From: Methanohalophilus sp.
GTDB lineage: Archaea > Halobacteriota > Methanosarcinia > Methanosarcinales > Methanosarcinaceae
Length of the DNA: 64,000 bases
Direction of reading: 5' to 3'
Assembly: GCF_030156785.1 (NCBI RefSeq)
Contig: NZ_JASGLW010000005.1
Location: 56,965 to 120,964, forward strand
The translations under genes were made by a program, and so were the position numbers. Position 1 is the stretch's first letter. Every line of letters begins with the position of its first letter. Positions 1-9,031 of this stretch are shown piece by piece. The notes beneath the pieces were generated by a model. That model did not search any database. It had not been told where the DNA came from and saw only the letters and a list, made by a program, of their open reading frames with translations.

Positions 1-62
1 GCACCATGAAGGAAACACCATGTCGCTCCCAGTGTTACTGAATAAATAACATACTGTTTCAT
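1..62 (-). CDS. mnhE: MnhE/MrpE antiporter subunit, N-terminal fragment
   Basis: Partial gene running off the left end. Reading the minus strand, an ATG at 62-60 overlaps the TGA of mnhD (61-59) as ATGA, and 20 codons are visible, starting MKQYVIYSVT and continuing as a hydrophobic segment with a Trp-Cys pair. This is the expected place for mnhE in an mrpABCDEFG operon, and the N-terminus has the basic-then-hydrophobic character of the family. MrpE is a small membrane subunit of the multi-subunit Na+/H+ antiporter. The call rests on gene order, the ATGA overlap and a short match, so identity is probable, not proven. Confidence 0.6.
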   Translation of the reverse strand, partial: MKQYVIYSVTLGATWCFLHG

Positions 63-1594
63 CTTACACTCCTCTCGAGTACTGCTGTTATGTATGGTTG
101 TGGATCAAGCAATTCATTTGCAATTGATGTAGAAAGTGCCATTAAGGGTTCCGGGTAAATTCCGAGAATCAAAACAATCCCTGCCAGTATTACCATGGGG
201 ATTGCCATTCTGGTTGACACGGTGTGAGTATGATAGTCTCCATATTCATCAGTTGCTTTCTCGCCCCAAAACATGAGAAGCCATGCTCGGAACATGTAGA
301 AAAGGGTCAATATTGCAAATAATAATGCGATTATTATTGGGATATAATATTCACCCAAAAGTCCTGCATCAAAGAGGACAAATTTTGCAATAAATCCTCC
401 CATTGGCGGAAGTCCTGCAATTGACATGGAACCTATAAGAAAAATACCGCTCATCAGAGGTGCGGTTTTTACCATCCCTCCCATTTTGCGCATGTCTCTT
501 GTACGTGCATGGTGAATGATCCCGCCAGCTGTCAGGAAAAGCATGGACTTAGCAACCGCATGATTGACAAGGTATACAAAAGTTGCTGCAAGTGCATAAG
601 CAGTACCCATACCTACTCCTAAAATCACATAACCAATTTGGCTGATACTTGAATATGCCAACAAACGTTTAACATCATTTTGGCCGATTGCTGAAATTGC
701 CCCGATTATTATAGTTAGAAGTGCCAATATAATTATAATTGGCTGAAGGATGAACATCGCATCATGGAATATTAGGTAACACACCCTTAGGATTCCGTAT
801 ACTCCTACCTTTATCATTATTCCGCTAAGCATTGCACTTATTGGTGAAGGTGCAGATGGGTGTACGTCAGGGAGCCAGTAATGCAAGGGGAAAATGGCGG
901 CTTTGTTTCCAAAGACAACAATGAACAAGAGTGCAATGACATATATATGCCATGGCATAGTTCCCGCAGCGTTTAGAGTTTCGATTTTGACAGCTATGTC
1001 TGCCATATTGAGTGTTCCCACTGTAGCATAAAGAGCAGCAATTGCAATAAGCATAACAATGGAACCCAGCATGTTAAGCATGAGATACTTGAAAGCGGCT
1101 TCCATTTTGTCAGGTATTTTTGTAAAGCCACCTTTTCCGGAAGCAACTACAAGTCCGCATGATGATAGTAGCAGGATTTCGAAAAAGACAAACATATTAA
1201 ATATGTCGCCTGTGAGGAAAGTACCGTTAAGTCCTGCAACCAGTAAATTGAATAATGCATAATATGTTGTGTTGAGGGCTCTACTGTCCATATAGTCAAG
1301 GGAGTATATCAGTGCCATAAGGGAGACAAGGGAGCTAACTACTACCAGTCCCGAACTAAGTAGATCGGCCACCAGAATAATTCCATATTTACCCCATTCG
1401 CCGACTTCATAAACCAGAATCCCGTTATTCCAGACGTTGAAAAGGAGTACAATGCTCAATGCAAATAGTATTAATGAAGCAAAGAGATTAATGCCCTTCT
1501 GGAAAGATGGCATCGTCCTGAGTATCACTGTTATTGTCGAAAGGACGATGGGCAATACTATCAGTATAATAGGAATGTGGTTTGATATATACAT
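59..1594 (-). CDS. mnhD: Mrp-type Na+/H+ antiporter subunit D
   Basis: Membrane subunit of the Mrp/Mnh Na+/H+ antiporter, homologous to the proton-pumping NuoM/NuoN/NuoL subunits of complex I. About 511 residues, nearly all in transmembrane helices. The family core is visible: a conserved Glu in the segment NMFVFFEI, and the loop HYWLPDVHPSAPSPISAML with a Lys two helix turns later in MIKVG. I chose the ATG at 1594, which overlaps the mnhC stop as TAATG; an ATG nine bases upstream (1603) is also possible. It lies between mnhC and mnhE in one operon and should sit in the cytoplasmic membrane exchanging Na+ for H+. Confidence 0.93.
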   Translation of the reverse strand: MYISNHIPIILIVLPIVLSTITVILRTMPSFQKGINLFASLILFALSIVLLFNVWNNGILVYEVGEWGKYGIILVADLLSSGLVVVSSLVSLMALIYSLDYMDSRALNTTYYALFNLLVAGLNGTFLTGDIFNMFVFFEILLLSSCGLVVASGKGGFTKIPDKMEAAFKYLMLNMLGSIVMLIAIAALYATVGTLNMADIAVKIETLNAAGTMPWHIYVIALLFIVVFGNKAAIFPLHYWLPDVHPSAPSPISAMLSGIMIKVGVYGILRVCYLIFHDAMFILQPIIIILALLTIIIGAISAIGQNDVKRLLAYSSISQIGYVILGVGMGTAYALAATFVYLVNHAVAKSMLFLTAGGIIHHARTRDMRKMGGMVKTAPLMSGIFLIGSMSIAGLPPMGGFIAKFVLFDAGLLGEYYIPIIIALLFAILTLFYMFRAWLLMFWGEKATDEYGDYHTHTVSTRMAIPMVILAGIVLILGIYPEPLMALSTSIANELLDPQPYITAVLERSVR

Positions 1595-2013
1595 TAACCC
1601 CATAACCTCCGCAGTTTTGAGATGTCTGTAGTCCCGTATTCTTCATATATGCGATATATAAGGATCAAAATAAATGCGGTTGTTGCCAGACTGATTACAA
1701 TAGCAGTAAGTACGAGTGCCTGTACAAGAGGATCAACGTATATCATCTCAGCTGATTCAGGAACAATAGGTGCAAGAATTGAATTTGCAAGATCATCTGT
1801 GAAGATTGTCCCGGACGAAGGTTCAATGTGTTCGCCGGTTATTATTGGTACCTTTTCTCCGTTAAAAAGACCGGTTGAAACAATTAACAGGTTTACTGCA
1901 TGTGAAAGAATGGAAAGCCCAATGACCACTTTGATGAGATCTTTCCTGAGGATAAGGAAAGTTCCGATACCAAAAAGTAATGCTATGGTTATTGAAAGCA
2001 ATGTATTGTTCAT
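1594..2013 (-). CDS. mnhC: Mrp-type Na+/H+ antiporter subunit C (NuoK-like)
   Basis: Small membrane subunit of the Mrp antiporter, related to NuoK/4L of complex I. 139 residues with three hydrophobic helices. The helix-2 segment ILSHAVNLLIV and the helix-3 segment DPLVQALVLTAIVIS are typical of MrpC. The soluble loop between helices 2 and 3, roughly residues 55-85, is acidic and somewhat long. The gene overlaps the end of mnhB by 4 nt and the mnhD start by 1 nt, so the operon is probably translationally coupled. Confidence 0.93.
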   Translation of the reverse strand: MNNTLLSITIALLFGIGTFLILRKDLIKVVIGLSILSHAVNLLIVSTGLFNGEKVPIITGEHIEPSSGTIFTDDLANSILAPIVPESAEMIYVDPLVQALVLTAIVISLATTAFILILIYRIYEEYGTTDISKLRRLWG

Positions 2014-2426
2014 TTTTCCTCCCCCAGTGTTTTGAATATGTAAAGAAGGCTTCCGATTACTACAAAATAAACTCCTGTATCAAAGAGTGCTGCAGAAACC
2101 AGTTCGATTTCTCCGAACATTGGTAGGTGTACCAACTCCACTGCGCTCCTGAAGAAATTATGATTAAAGGGTATGGCCGCAAAAGCTGTCATTGATGCCA
2201 GTAGTAGTCCAAATGCAAACCATTTGTCCCATTCCGGATTAAAGAAGGATTTCACATTCTTAAGTCCAAAAACTACATATGTGAGTGATATTACTGATGC
2301 AAACATAACTCCTCCGATAAATCCTCCTCCGGGGTTATTGTGTCCTGCAAGCAGGAGGGATATGGAGAATAAAATTATCAACGGGATGCATATCTTAGTA
2401 ACAGTTTTGGTAATGAGAGTTGTCAC
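2010..2426 (-). CDS. mnhB: Mrp-type Na+/H+ antiporter subunit B
   Basis: MnhB-domain membrane protein of the Mrp antiporter. 138 residues with four predicted helices and the family signature GHNNPGGGFIGG near residue 28. It corresponds to the MnhB domain that in some organisms is carried at the end of MrpA. It overlaps mnhA at its start and mnhC at its end by 4 nt each. It is likely needed for assembly and Na+ transport of the complex; that role is from the family and not from this sequence. Confidence 0.93.
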   Translation of the reverse strand: MTTLITKTVTKICIPLIILFSISLLLAGHNNPGGGFIGGVMFASVISLTYVVFGLKNVKSFFNPEWDKWFAFGLLLASMTAFAAIPFNHNFFRSAVELVHLPMFGEIELVSAALFDTGVYFVVIGSLLYIFKTLGEEK

Positions 2427-4810
2427 TGTTTGTCACCTCTACTGCTTATGAGGTTATATGTTCCTAATGCAGCAAGACAGAGTACTGAAATTTCTCCCAG
2501 AGTATCGTATCCCCTGAAATCAACAATTATGACATTGACAATGTTATGGCCACCTGCGAGAGGGAGGCTCTTCTCCACAAAATAATATGAAAGGGATTCT
2601 AATGGGTATACTATTTCATGTGTTGCATTGAGTAACAGGATCAATACTGTGAGGGATACTGCTGAAGCAATAACGAGGTCTTTTGCCATGGTGGTTCTGG
2701 ATATTTTTTCTCTGAATATCTGCGGAACCCTGACAATCACCAGCAGGAAAATTATTGTGGTAAGTGTTTCCACCAAGATCTGAGTCATGGCAAGATCTGG
2801 TGCTTTGAGATAGATGAAAACAAGGCTTACAAGGTATCCCACAGCTGAAAGTGCGATTATGGCATGCAGGTATTTTTTTAAGACTGCAGATGCGATGGCT
2901 GCAATTATCATCAGACCAAGTATTAGGACCTCATATGCAGGGACATTAAAGTTCAGGTTATCCGGAATCAGAGTAGCCGCAACCATGAGGGCAGGTATTG
3001 TTCCCAGAATTACGAATAATAGAAGCATGGCATTAATGTAGGTCTTTATAGTACCCGGCTGGAAACATCCAGCAAAGTCTCCAGCTCTGGATTTTGCACC
3101 ATCTACTATTTTATCATATACGTAATTCATGCTAAACCATGGAATGCGTTCATTTGTCCGGTTTTGCCATGCAGCAATATTGTCATATTTTGTGTAGACT
3201 GCAATTCCAATCAGGAATGTTGCAATTGTCATCATCAGGGATGTTGTGAATCCATGCCACAGTGCTACATGCAGATGTACTTCCTCAAGCAAGATTCCAG
3301 CGGTAGCCGGTTTGATTATGTAATAAACGGCAGTGGATGGCGAAATCCCGATGAATATTACAAGGACTGCAAGGAATGCTGCAGGAATCAGCATGGTCAA
3401 TGGTGCTTCATGGACATGCTGGGGAAGGTGATGATCCTGTCGTTTCCCAAGGAATATCCCGTCGATGAGTTTTATTGAGTATGCAAATGTAAATACACCA
3501 CCCATGACTGCTATTGCAGGAATAAGAACTTCAAATGGTCCTCCAAGTATATGCCCCATCTCAAGAGAAGTCTCATAGAACATTTCCTTGCTGAGGAATC
3601 CGTTCAGAGGTGGCACTCCTGCCATAGCAAGAGCTGCAATTGATGCGATTATGAATGTGATAGGCATCTCTTTTCGCAATCCTCCAAGCTTGCGGATGTC
3701 ACGGGTAGCAGTTTCGTGGGCTACAATTCCGGCTACGAGGAAAAGACATGCTTTGAATATTGCATGGTTGAGGAGATGGAATGTGGCTGCTGCAACCCCG
3801 ATTCCGGGTTCATGATACGATGTGTATCCATACATTGTCATCATGTAGGCAAGCTGGCTGATAGTCGAATAAGCGAGAATTGCTTTGATATCCGTCTGCC
3901 TGAACGCTAGGAATCCTGCAAGTAGCATTGTGAATATTCCGATTCCACCTACAAGGATAAACCATGCATCTGTTCCGGAAAATATTGGATGCATGCGTGC
4001 AATCAGGTATATACCGGCTTTTACCATTGTTGCGGAATGCAGGAAAGCACTTACCGGAGTTGGGGCTTCCATTGCATTGGGAAGCCATATATAGAAAGGA
4101 CCCTGTGCGGATTTCGCAGAGGCACCGATCACAATCAGGATTAGGGTTATAAGAAACAATGGATGTACCTTAAGATTCTGTACAATTTCTGGATTCTGGA
4201 GGATTGTAGGAATATCAAACGTACCGGTTATGGAGTGTAGTAAAATGAATCCAGCCAGCATGAATAGTCCGCCTCCAACTGTAATGAGCAATGATTTGGT
4301 TGCGCCGTAGATTGAAGCGGGTTTGTTTCTCCAGTAGCCGATAAGCATGAATGATGTAATGCTGGTAAGCTCCCAGAAAATAAAGAGCTGGATTAGATTT
4401 GATGAAAATACCATTCCGATCATGGATCCCATGAAAAGTAATAGGTATTTGTAGTAGCGTGGTAGGTCCTCTTTGTGGGACATGTAGCTATTGGAATAAC
4501 CCATTATGATAAAGCCAATACCAGATGCAATAAACCCTATCATCATCGAAAGACCGTCTGCATAAATTCCAAATTCAATGCCTGCAGACGGTAACCAGGT
4601 TATTGATTGTTTAATTGCATGACCTTCTGCTACAGTGTGGGTAACCTGTCCAATGAGAATAAAACTGATTAATGCAATGGCTGCCGAAAACCAACCAATG
4701 CGATGTTTGATGCCTTTTTCAATAAAGGGAACAAACAAAGCGGCAACAAATGGAAAAAATATCGCCAGAATGATTGCATTAAAGGGGTCCATGTCTTTTC
4801 TTGATTGCAT
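2423..4810 (-). CDS. mnhA: Mrp-type Na+/H+ antiporter subunit A (NuoL-like fusion)
   Basis: Largest subunit of the Mrp antiporter, 795 residues. Roughly residues 1-500 are a NuoL-like antiporter domain with the conserved Glu in FIFWELTSI, Lys in SAKSAQGP, and the HSATMVKAG segment. The C-terminal 200 residues form the MbhD/DUF4040-like region and an MrpE/MbhE-like tail, containing AMTQILVETLTTI and DFRGYDTLGE. It is the first gene of the operon. Translation may start at the first ATG (4810) or at Met7 (4792). A TATA-like stretch lies only about 10 nt upstream of the first ATG, which would favour Met7 if it is the promoter. Confidence 0.93.
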   Translation of the reverse strand: MQSRKDMDPFNAIILAIFFPFVAALFVPFIEKGIKHRIGWFSAAIALISFILIGQVTHTVAEGHAIKQSITWLPSAGIEFGIYADGLSMMIGFIASGIGFIIMGYSNSYMSHKEDLPRYYKYLLLFMGSMIGMVFSSNLIQLFIFWELTSITSFMLIGYWRNKPASIYGATKSLLITVGGGLFMLAGFILLHSITGTFDIPTILQNPEIVQNLKVHPLFLITLILIVIGASAKSAQGPFYIWLPNAMEAPTPVSAFLHSATMVKAGIYLIARMHPIFSGTDAWFILVGGIGIFTMLLAGFLAFRQTDIKAILAYSTISQLAYMMTMYGYTSYHEPGIGVAAATFHLLNHAIFKACLFLVAGIVAHETATRDIRKLGGLRKEMPITFIIASIAALAMAGVPPLNGFLSKEMFYETSLEMGHILGGPFEVLIPAIAVMGGVFTFAYSIKLIDGIFLGKRQDHHLPQHVHEAPLTMLIPAAFLAVLVIFIGISPSTAVYYIIKPATAGILLEEVHLHVALWHGFTTSLMMTIATFLIGIAVYTKYDNIAAWQNRTNERIPWFSMNYVYDKIVDGAKSRAGDFAGCFQPGTIKTYINAMLLLFVILGTIPALMVAATLIPDNLNFNVPAYEVLILGLMIIAAIASAVLKKYLHAIIALSAVGYLVSLVFIYLKAPDLAMTQILVETLTTIIFLLVIVRVPQIFREKISRTTMAKDLVIASAVSLTVLILLLNATHEIVYPLESLSYYFVEKSLPLAGGHNIVNVIIVDFRGYDTLGEISVLCLAALGTYNLISSRGDKQ

Positions 4811-5004
4811 TACCGATATATAACTGTTGTTAATGAATAATTAAAAAAATAATACAGTTGGTATGATTTAGGTATTTGAGTATTGCACTTTGCGAATCAT
4901 TTTAGTTCAAACCAATTATATTTTTGCATAAAAATGTAATCTTATACTTTCTTTTTGCTAGTTAGATAAGTTGCTTTATATGAATGCCTCCTGCGTGGAA
5001 CAAA

Positions 5005-5013
5005 TTATATATA
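5005..5013 (+). promoter_or_regulatory. TATA box upstream of the tRNA cluster
   Basis: An archaeal TATA element, TTATATATA, preceded by A-rich sequence resembling a BRE, lies 97 nt before tRNA-Val. Transcription would begin about 25 nt downstream, near 5035, and could cover all three tRNAs, which are spaced 21-53 nt apart on the same strand. This is an inference from consensus; an A/T-rich stretch directly before tRNA-Val is too close to serve as its TATA box. Confidence 0.5.
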
Positions 5014-5101
5014 GGGTAAATTTGTATAGGAGTGTTTGCTTCAGGCATGCGGTTCCTGAAGAAATGGCATCCTCGTTTTTGTGGATGTCAATAAAATATA
5101 T

Positions 5102-5178
5102 GGGCTCGTGGTCTAGCTGGTTATGACGTCGCCTTGACATGGCGGAGGTCCGGAGTTCGACTCTCCGCGGGCCCACCA
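5102..5178 (+). tRNA. tRNA-Val (GAC)
   Basis: Full cloverleaf. The acceptor arm GGGCTCG pairs with CGGGCCC. The anticodon stem is TCGCC/GGCGG with loop TTGACAT, giving anticodon GAC for valine. The T-arm loop is TTCGACT. The discriminator is A5175 and the CCA end is encoded (5176-5178). No intron is seen. Confidence 0.95.
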
Positions 5179-5228
5179 TAATCCGATAACTATAAATGCA
5201 AACACATTAACTATGTGTTGCTTACAAT

Positions 5229-5305
5229 GCCCAGGTAGCTCAGTTTGGGAGAGCGCTGCCCTGAAGAGGCAGTTGTCCCCGGTTCGAGTCCGGGTCTGGG
5301 CACCA
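5229..5305 (+). tRNA. tRNA-Phe (GAA)
   Basis: Cloverleaf with acceptor GCCCAGG paired to TCTGGGC, and anticodon stem CTGCC/GGCAG around loop CTGAAGA, giving anticodon GAA for phenylalanine. T-loop TTCGAGT. Discriminator A5302 followed by an encoded CCA (5303-5305). It lies 50 nt after tRNA-Val on the same strand. Confidence 0.95.
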
Positions 5306-5323
5306 GGGATAGGAATTGAATAT

Positions 5324-5395
5324 ACACCAGTAGTGTAGTGGTTATCACCGGGCGTTGCCAACGCTCGAACCCGGGTTCGAATCCCGGCTGGTGTA
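5324..5395 (+). tRNA. tRNA-Gly (GCC)
   Basis: Cloverleaf with acceptor ACACCAG paired to CTGGTGT. The anticodon stem GGGCG/CGCTC surrounds loop TTGCCAA, giving anticodon GCC for glycine. T-loop TTCGAAT. Discriminator A5395; CCA is not encoded here, unlike the two tRNAs before it. The first acceptor base is A where glycine tRNAs usually have G, with a compensating T at the pairing position. Confidence 0.92.
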
Positions 5396-6543
5396 CTCAT
5401 TTATTTTTATATATCATTTTTAATAATTTACCCATCTCCAATGGGTTTGGTGTATTGTTTCTGATTCTTCTGTGTTTTTTGCACTTCTATATAAAAAATA
5501 TATGATTGTGAAAAAAATACTATAAGGATACATATTCAATAAATTCAATAAATGTGCTGCAAATAATATTTGTTTTAAACCTTTAGTGCTGTCACGTAAG
5601 CTGTACAACATCGTACTAATTTTTGAGTATAATCAAGGGTATGGGAAAGCAAGCAGTTCATAGATACTCTTAGAAGATGTTTTCAGTTTCGCTATATGAT
5701 TCTCAAACTATATTTAAACCAGCATTGTTGGGAACAGAGTCGCTGGAATTCATAAGATGTTGTTGTAATCGCAAACCATTTCACGTATATGCATCCAAAT
5801 TATGTCCAATAGGTAGGTCAGAATAATACCATATGCCTTCAATATAATCGTTTATCTATGACACTATTTTAATGAATAGTTTACCAGTAATACCTCTTTT
5901 TACAGAGCCTGTTTCAAAGATCCATTTTAGTATCCTCCCTTCTGCCGGGAAATGATTTCTAGAAAAGCAATGCAAGTGAATTAACTACAGATAGATGAAT
6001 CCCAAAACATGCTACAGCGAGGCGCAGTAGTGGCAACAATTAATGTCATTAGCCTTCAAATCTGTGTCAATGAGGGGATGCATTCGATCAGAATTCCCTT
6101 GATATCCTGAACCTGATGATGAAGGGAGCAAGGTCACAATGATAGGTCGTTTTGCTCAACTGACTCCCCAGAGACTCAAAAAGTCTTCAACTCTTAATAT
6201 GGTTAAGAACTGAAAGGATTGATAATGATAAGTTAATTCCCCTGACCCAAAGATTCGCTCTCGGAATCAATTGCTTTCTTGGATGTTGTACTATTAACGG
6301 CAAGCAGTCATGAAATGACGCTATTGATAATTTTTGATACAATTCTGCACGCATCAAATGTAGTATTATTGGAAGTTGTCTCCTTTATCAGAATCCTTTT
6401 TTGAAAAGGGATATAGCAGTTTATGGATACAGAAATAGTGGATTCTGACTTTGATGCTTGATATTGTGGGACAGGCATGAGGCACTCCCACAAATACTCA
6501 AAAATTGCGGAAAAATCATTTAGTGACAATGGTTAAATTGTGG
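5396..6543. other. 1.1-kb gap without an intact gene
   Basis: No reading frame with both a ribosome-binding site and recognisable protein is present between tRNA-Gly and fdhD. A 73-codon minus-strand frame (6308-6529) has no family resemblance I recognise. Short open stretches in different plus-strand frames (for example near 6240-6420), interrupted by stops, suggest decayed coding DNA, but I cannot name the ancestor. I looked for a duplicated tRNA-Gly 3' end that would mark an integration scar and saw none. Confidence 0.5.
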
Positions 6544-7317
6544 TTAGATCAATATCCTTTCCGGATTTGAATAAATATAAAGATTGGGTCTGCGTGCAAA
6601 TCCAACCAGTGTTACATTATTTGCCTGTGCAAGTCTGATTCCCTGATCCATTGGTGCAGCCTTGCTTACTATTACAGGAACTTTCGCATTCACAGCTTTT
6701 CCCACCATGGTAACAGACAATCTGCCTGACGTTGCCATTATGCACTTATGAAGCTTTACACCTTCAAGTGCTGCTTTGCCGATTGCCTTGTCAACAGCCG
6801 AAGCCCGGCTAACGTCCTCGCAGAATGCAAGTATTTCACCATCCTGACTTGCAATAATCGTCGAATGGGCACCGCCTGTCCTTCGCCAGATCTTCCCTTC
6901 TTCAAAAATATGATCAATAAGATCAAAAATCGTATCTTTCTGTACTCTTAAGTTAGGATCTGGATCAGCAGTACATTTTGTCAGTTTTTTTGTCTTGCAA
7001 AAAAGCTTGTTATTATCAATCTCAATCGAAGAAATATCATCTGCATTTTCAATGTATCCTTCAGAAATCAGATGGCCAGCAGTCATCTCTTCAAGTTCTC
7101 TCGGACTTCCTAAAAAAGAAGAAATGTAATTGTCATTCAGGAAAATTTCAAACATTTCCTCAACGACAACGTCTACACTGATCTCTTTCGGGGACTCATC
7201 GCCCTTGATCTCAATGCAGTTCATGGAAACATAAGGAGCAGTTTCATCCCGCTCCTCTTCTTTCCATGTAATTTCGGTTTCTGGCTTCTTATCGAAATGC
7301 CAGTTGTCTTTGCTCAT
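6544..7317 (-). CDS. fdhD: FdhD-family sulfurtransferase, linked to fmd operon
   Basis: FdhD proteins pass sulfur to the molybdopterin-guanine dinucleotide cofactor of formate dehydrogenase-type enzymes. This 257-residue protein shows the family core: the RTGGAHST motif near residue 143, the CEDVSRASAVDK segment, ATSGRLS, and the C-terminal TLVGFARR and SNPERI segments. The start overlaps the fmdB stop as ATGA, so the two are probably translated together. FdhD here may mature the catalytic subunit FmdB, which belongs to the same molybdopterin family. The usual CxxC loop (CGVCG in the E. coli protein) is not visible; at that position the protein has KCTADPDPN with one Cys. Sulfur transfer by the standard two-Cys mechanism is therefore doubtful. 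Confidence 0.88.
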   Translation of the reverse strand: MSKDNWHFDKKPETEITWKEEERDETAPYVSMNCIEIKGDESPKEISVDVVVEEMFEIFLNDNYISSFLGSPRELEEMTAGHLISEGYIENADDISSIEIDNNKLFCKTKKLTKCTADPDPNLRVQKDTIFDLIDHIFEEGKIWRRTGGAHSTIIASQDGEILAFCEDVSRASAVDKAIGKAALEGVKLHKCIMATSGRLSVTMVGKAVNAKVPVIVSKAAPMDQGIRLAQANNVTLVGFARRPNLYIYSNPERILI

Positions 7318-8630
7318 GCCTTCTCTTTCAGTTCCTTAACCTTTGCAAAGAGCTGTTTCATTGTGTCCTCATTGCTCTTTGTAAAATCAAAGGGTGAGTC
7401 AGTGAATGGCTCGAAGTAGACTGGTACGTTATCCAGTCTGTAGAATGTACCGTCACATTCAAATGCGTCGATGACACCTGGCAGGAGAACGTCTGCACCT
7501 GATGGGGTCGGACCCGGTGCGATGTCAATACAGACCATTGGTATCTGGCAGAGGTATTTAGCAGAGTCTGCAGGAGTATGGCCCACAAGGTCGGCACCAA
7601 GCACAAGGGCAGCATCAACATCCTTTTCCCTCAGTAAGTCAACACAGGAAGTTTCTCCCGGATTGTATCTGGCGTAACCACGTGCAAAGTCAAGTGCAAA
7701 TGGGTATCCGTAGAGATAGGTTGCAATCTGGTTAAAACCTGCTACATTGCAGTGTCCACGAAGTGCACCTATCCTAAATTTGGTACCATGGTTGTTATTT
7801 AGCTCTTTTACAAGGTTCAGTGCCATTTCGATGTTGCGGTGCTTACCGAAGGATGAGCCTGCACCAAGACCTACGTTAATGCTTCCGAATTTGGCTTCAA
7901 GCATCATATCAACCATTTCTTCCATTACGGATATAGCTATACCTGTCACCTGTTCCACGGAATGGTGTGGTGTTTTTCCATTAAGGATGGTAAGCAGGGC
8001 ATTCAACAGTTCATAATCACTGTTTGGCTGGAGTTGGATATGCAGGTCAGATGCAACAGCAGTATCTGTTTTACGTGGGTCTACTGTTATAACTTTCCTG
8101 TCAAACCGACCTCTCTTTGTCCAATATCCTCTGGGGAAAAGACCATACTTTGACATGTGTCTGGGCATGGATGCGAGTGGGTTTGTCCCCCAGTAAATAT
8201 TCAGATCGGAACGATTTATTGCCACTCCGCAGGTAGATGTAGGCAGACCTGCTTCCTGGATACCCATACATGTTGGCCCATGACAGATAGTTGCGTTAGA
8301 GTCTACCACACCGCCAAGATATTCTCCCATGTGAAGACCAACTTCCTGAGCTTCACAGGAGGTTTCACTGCCCATAAAAAGGAGCGGTCTTCTGGAGTTG
8401 GCAAGAATTTCGGCAGCTTTGTCTAAGGCTTCTTCCCAGCTTACCTTCACAAACTTACCATCTTTCTTGATCATCGGATCCTTTATACGGTGCTCACTCA
8501 CGACTTCCTGAAACTTACCGTTACCCATTTTACAGGCATTTTTCACAGTGATACTGTTGTCTTTAAGCTCGACCTGGATGTCTTCACATGATCCTCCACA
8601 AACAGGACATACTACATTCTTAACAACCAT
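7314..8630 (-). CDS. fmdB: Formylmethanofuran dehydrogenase subunit B (catalytic)
   Basis: Molybdenum- or tungsten-pterin catalytic subunit of formylmethanofuran dehydrogenase, which interconverts CO2 plus methanofuran and formylmethanofuran. 438 residues from the ATG at 8630, chosen for its GGTGAGTG ribosome-binding site; a longer frame upstream overlaps fmdD and has no support. The N-terminal VVCPVCGGSC holds a 4Fe-4S-type cysteine set. The metal-ligand region reads ATICHGPTCMG, so the ligand is Cys and not selenocysteine. It starts just 1 nt past the fmdD stop. Whether the isozyme is Mo- or W-dependent cannot be decided from sequence alone; the presence of fmdE and fmdF resembles the fmdEFACDB operon known from Methanosarcina. 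Confidence 0.95.
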   Translation of the reverse strand: MVVKNVVCPVCGGSCEDIQVELKDNSITVKNACKMGNGKFQEVVSEHRIKDPMIKKDGKFVKVSWEEALDKAAEILANSRRPLLFMGSETSCEAQEVGLHMGEYLGGVVDSNATICHGPTCMGIQEAGLPTSTCGVAINRSDLNIYWGTNPLASMPRHMSKYGLFPRGYWTKRGRFDRKVITVDPRKTDTAVASDLHIQLQPNSDYELLNALLTILNGKTPHHSVEQVTGIAISVMEEMVDMMLEAKFGSINVGLGAGSSFGKHRNIEMALNLVKELNNNHGTKFRIGALRGHCNVAGFNQIATYLYGYPFALDFARGYARYNPGETSCVDLLREKDVDAALVLGADLVGHTPADSAKYLCQIPMVCIDIAPGPTPSGADVLLPGVIDAFECDGTFYRLDNVPVYFEPFTDSPFDFTKSNEDTMKQLFAKVKELKEKA

Positions 8631-8631
8631 T

Positions 8632-9021
8632 TCACTCACCTCCATAGTATAGTTTAAGCACGACATCCTCAGCGTCGAGCACCTCATCGTCACTTGGTTC
8701 CACAGTTACGGGGCTTCCTTTGTAGAGCGGGGATCCGGTGGAGAATGTCCATGGGTTCACGACAACATTAGACCAGATTGCACGGGGCATAAAGATATTG
8801 CCACACATCACTCTGTCAGTGCATTTTGTGTTAACCACAATTGAATACCTGCCATCTGTGCTGGTTACTTTCACTTTTTCAGGGCATCCCAGCAAGTCAA
8901 AATCTTCCGGTGAAATCCAGCAGACTGCACATTCTTTTTTGTATTCTTCGCTGTATTTGTTTCCACCTTTTGCAAGCCTTCCTTCATCAATAGTGCTTCC
9001 GGTGTTTAGTAAGAACTTCAT
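8632..9021 (-). CDS. fmdD: Formylmethanofuran dehydrogenase subunit D
   Basis: Small subunit carrying the molybdopterin-dinucleotide-binding fold that in formate dehydrogenases is the C-terminal domain; here it is a separate 129-residue protein completing FmdB. The ATG at 9021 has a strong site, GAGGTGA, 5 nt upstream; the in-frame extension to 9210 lies inside fmdC and is not coding. Residues 35-55 and the segment CGNIFMPRAIWSNVVV fit the family. It lies between fmdC and fmdB in the operon, as in Methanosarcina. Confidence 0.93.
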   Translation of the reverse strand: MKFLLNTGSTIDEGRLAKGGNKYSEEYKKECAVCWISPEDFDLLGCPEKVKVTSTDGRYSIVVNTKCTDRVMCGNIFMPRAIWSNVVVNPWTFSTGSPLYKGSPVTVEPSDDEVLDAEDVVLKLYYGGE

Positions 9022-9031
9022 TATTGTCACC

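Noticed and set aside
5324..5395. Integration site with a duplicated tRNA-Gly 3' end
   Set aside because: I found no second copy of the tRNA 3' sequence in the following 1.1 kb.
4976..5400. Minus-strand ORFs resembling typical annotated tRNA-region proteins (GIRTRV, GPRRVELRT)
   Set aside because: They are antisense translations of the tRNA genes, a well-known artefact.
6308..6529. 73-codon minus-strand ORF as a gene
   Set aside because: No ribosome-binding site, no recognisable domain, and it lies in a region of broken frames.
8200..8300. Selenocysteine in FmdB
   Set aside because: The metal-ligand position reads TGC-type Cys in ATICHGPTC, with no in-frame TGA, so a selenoprotein is not supported.
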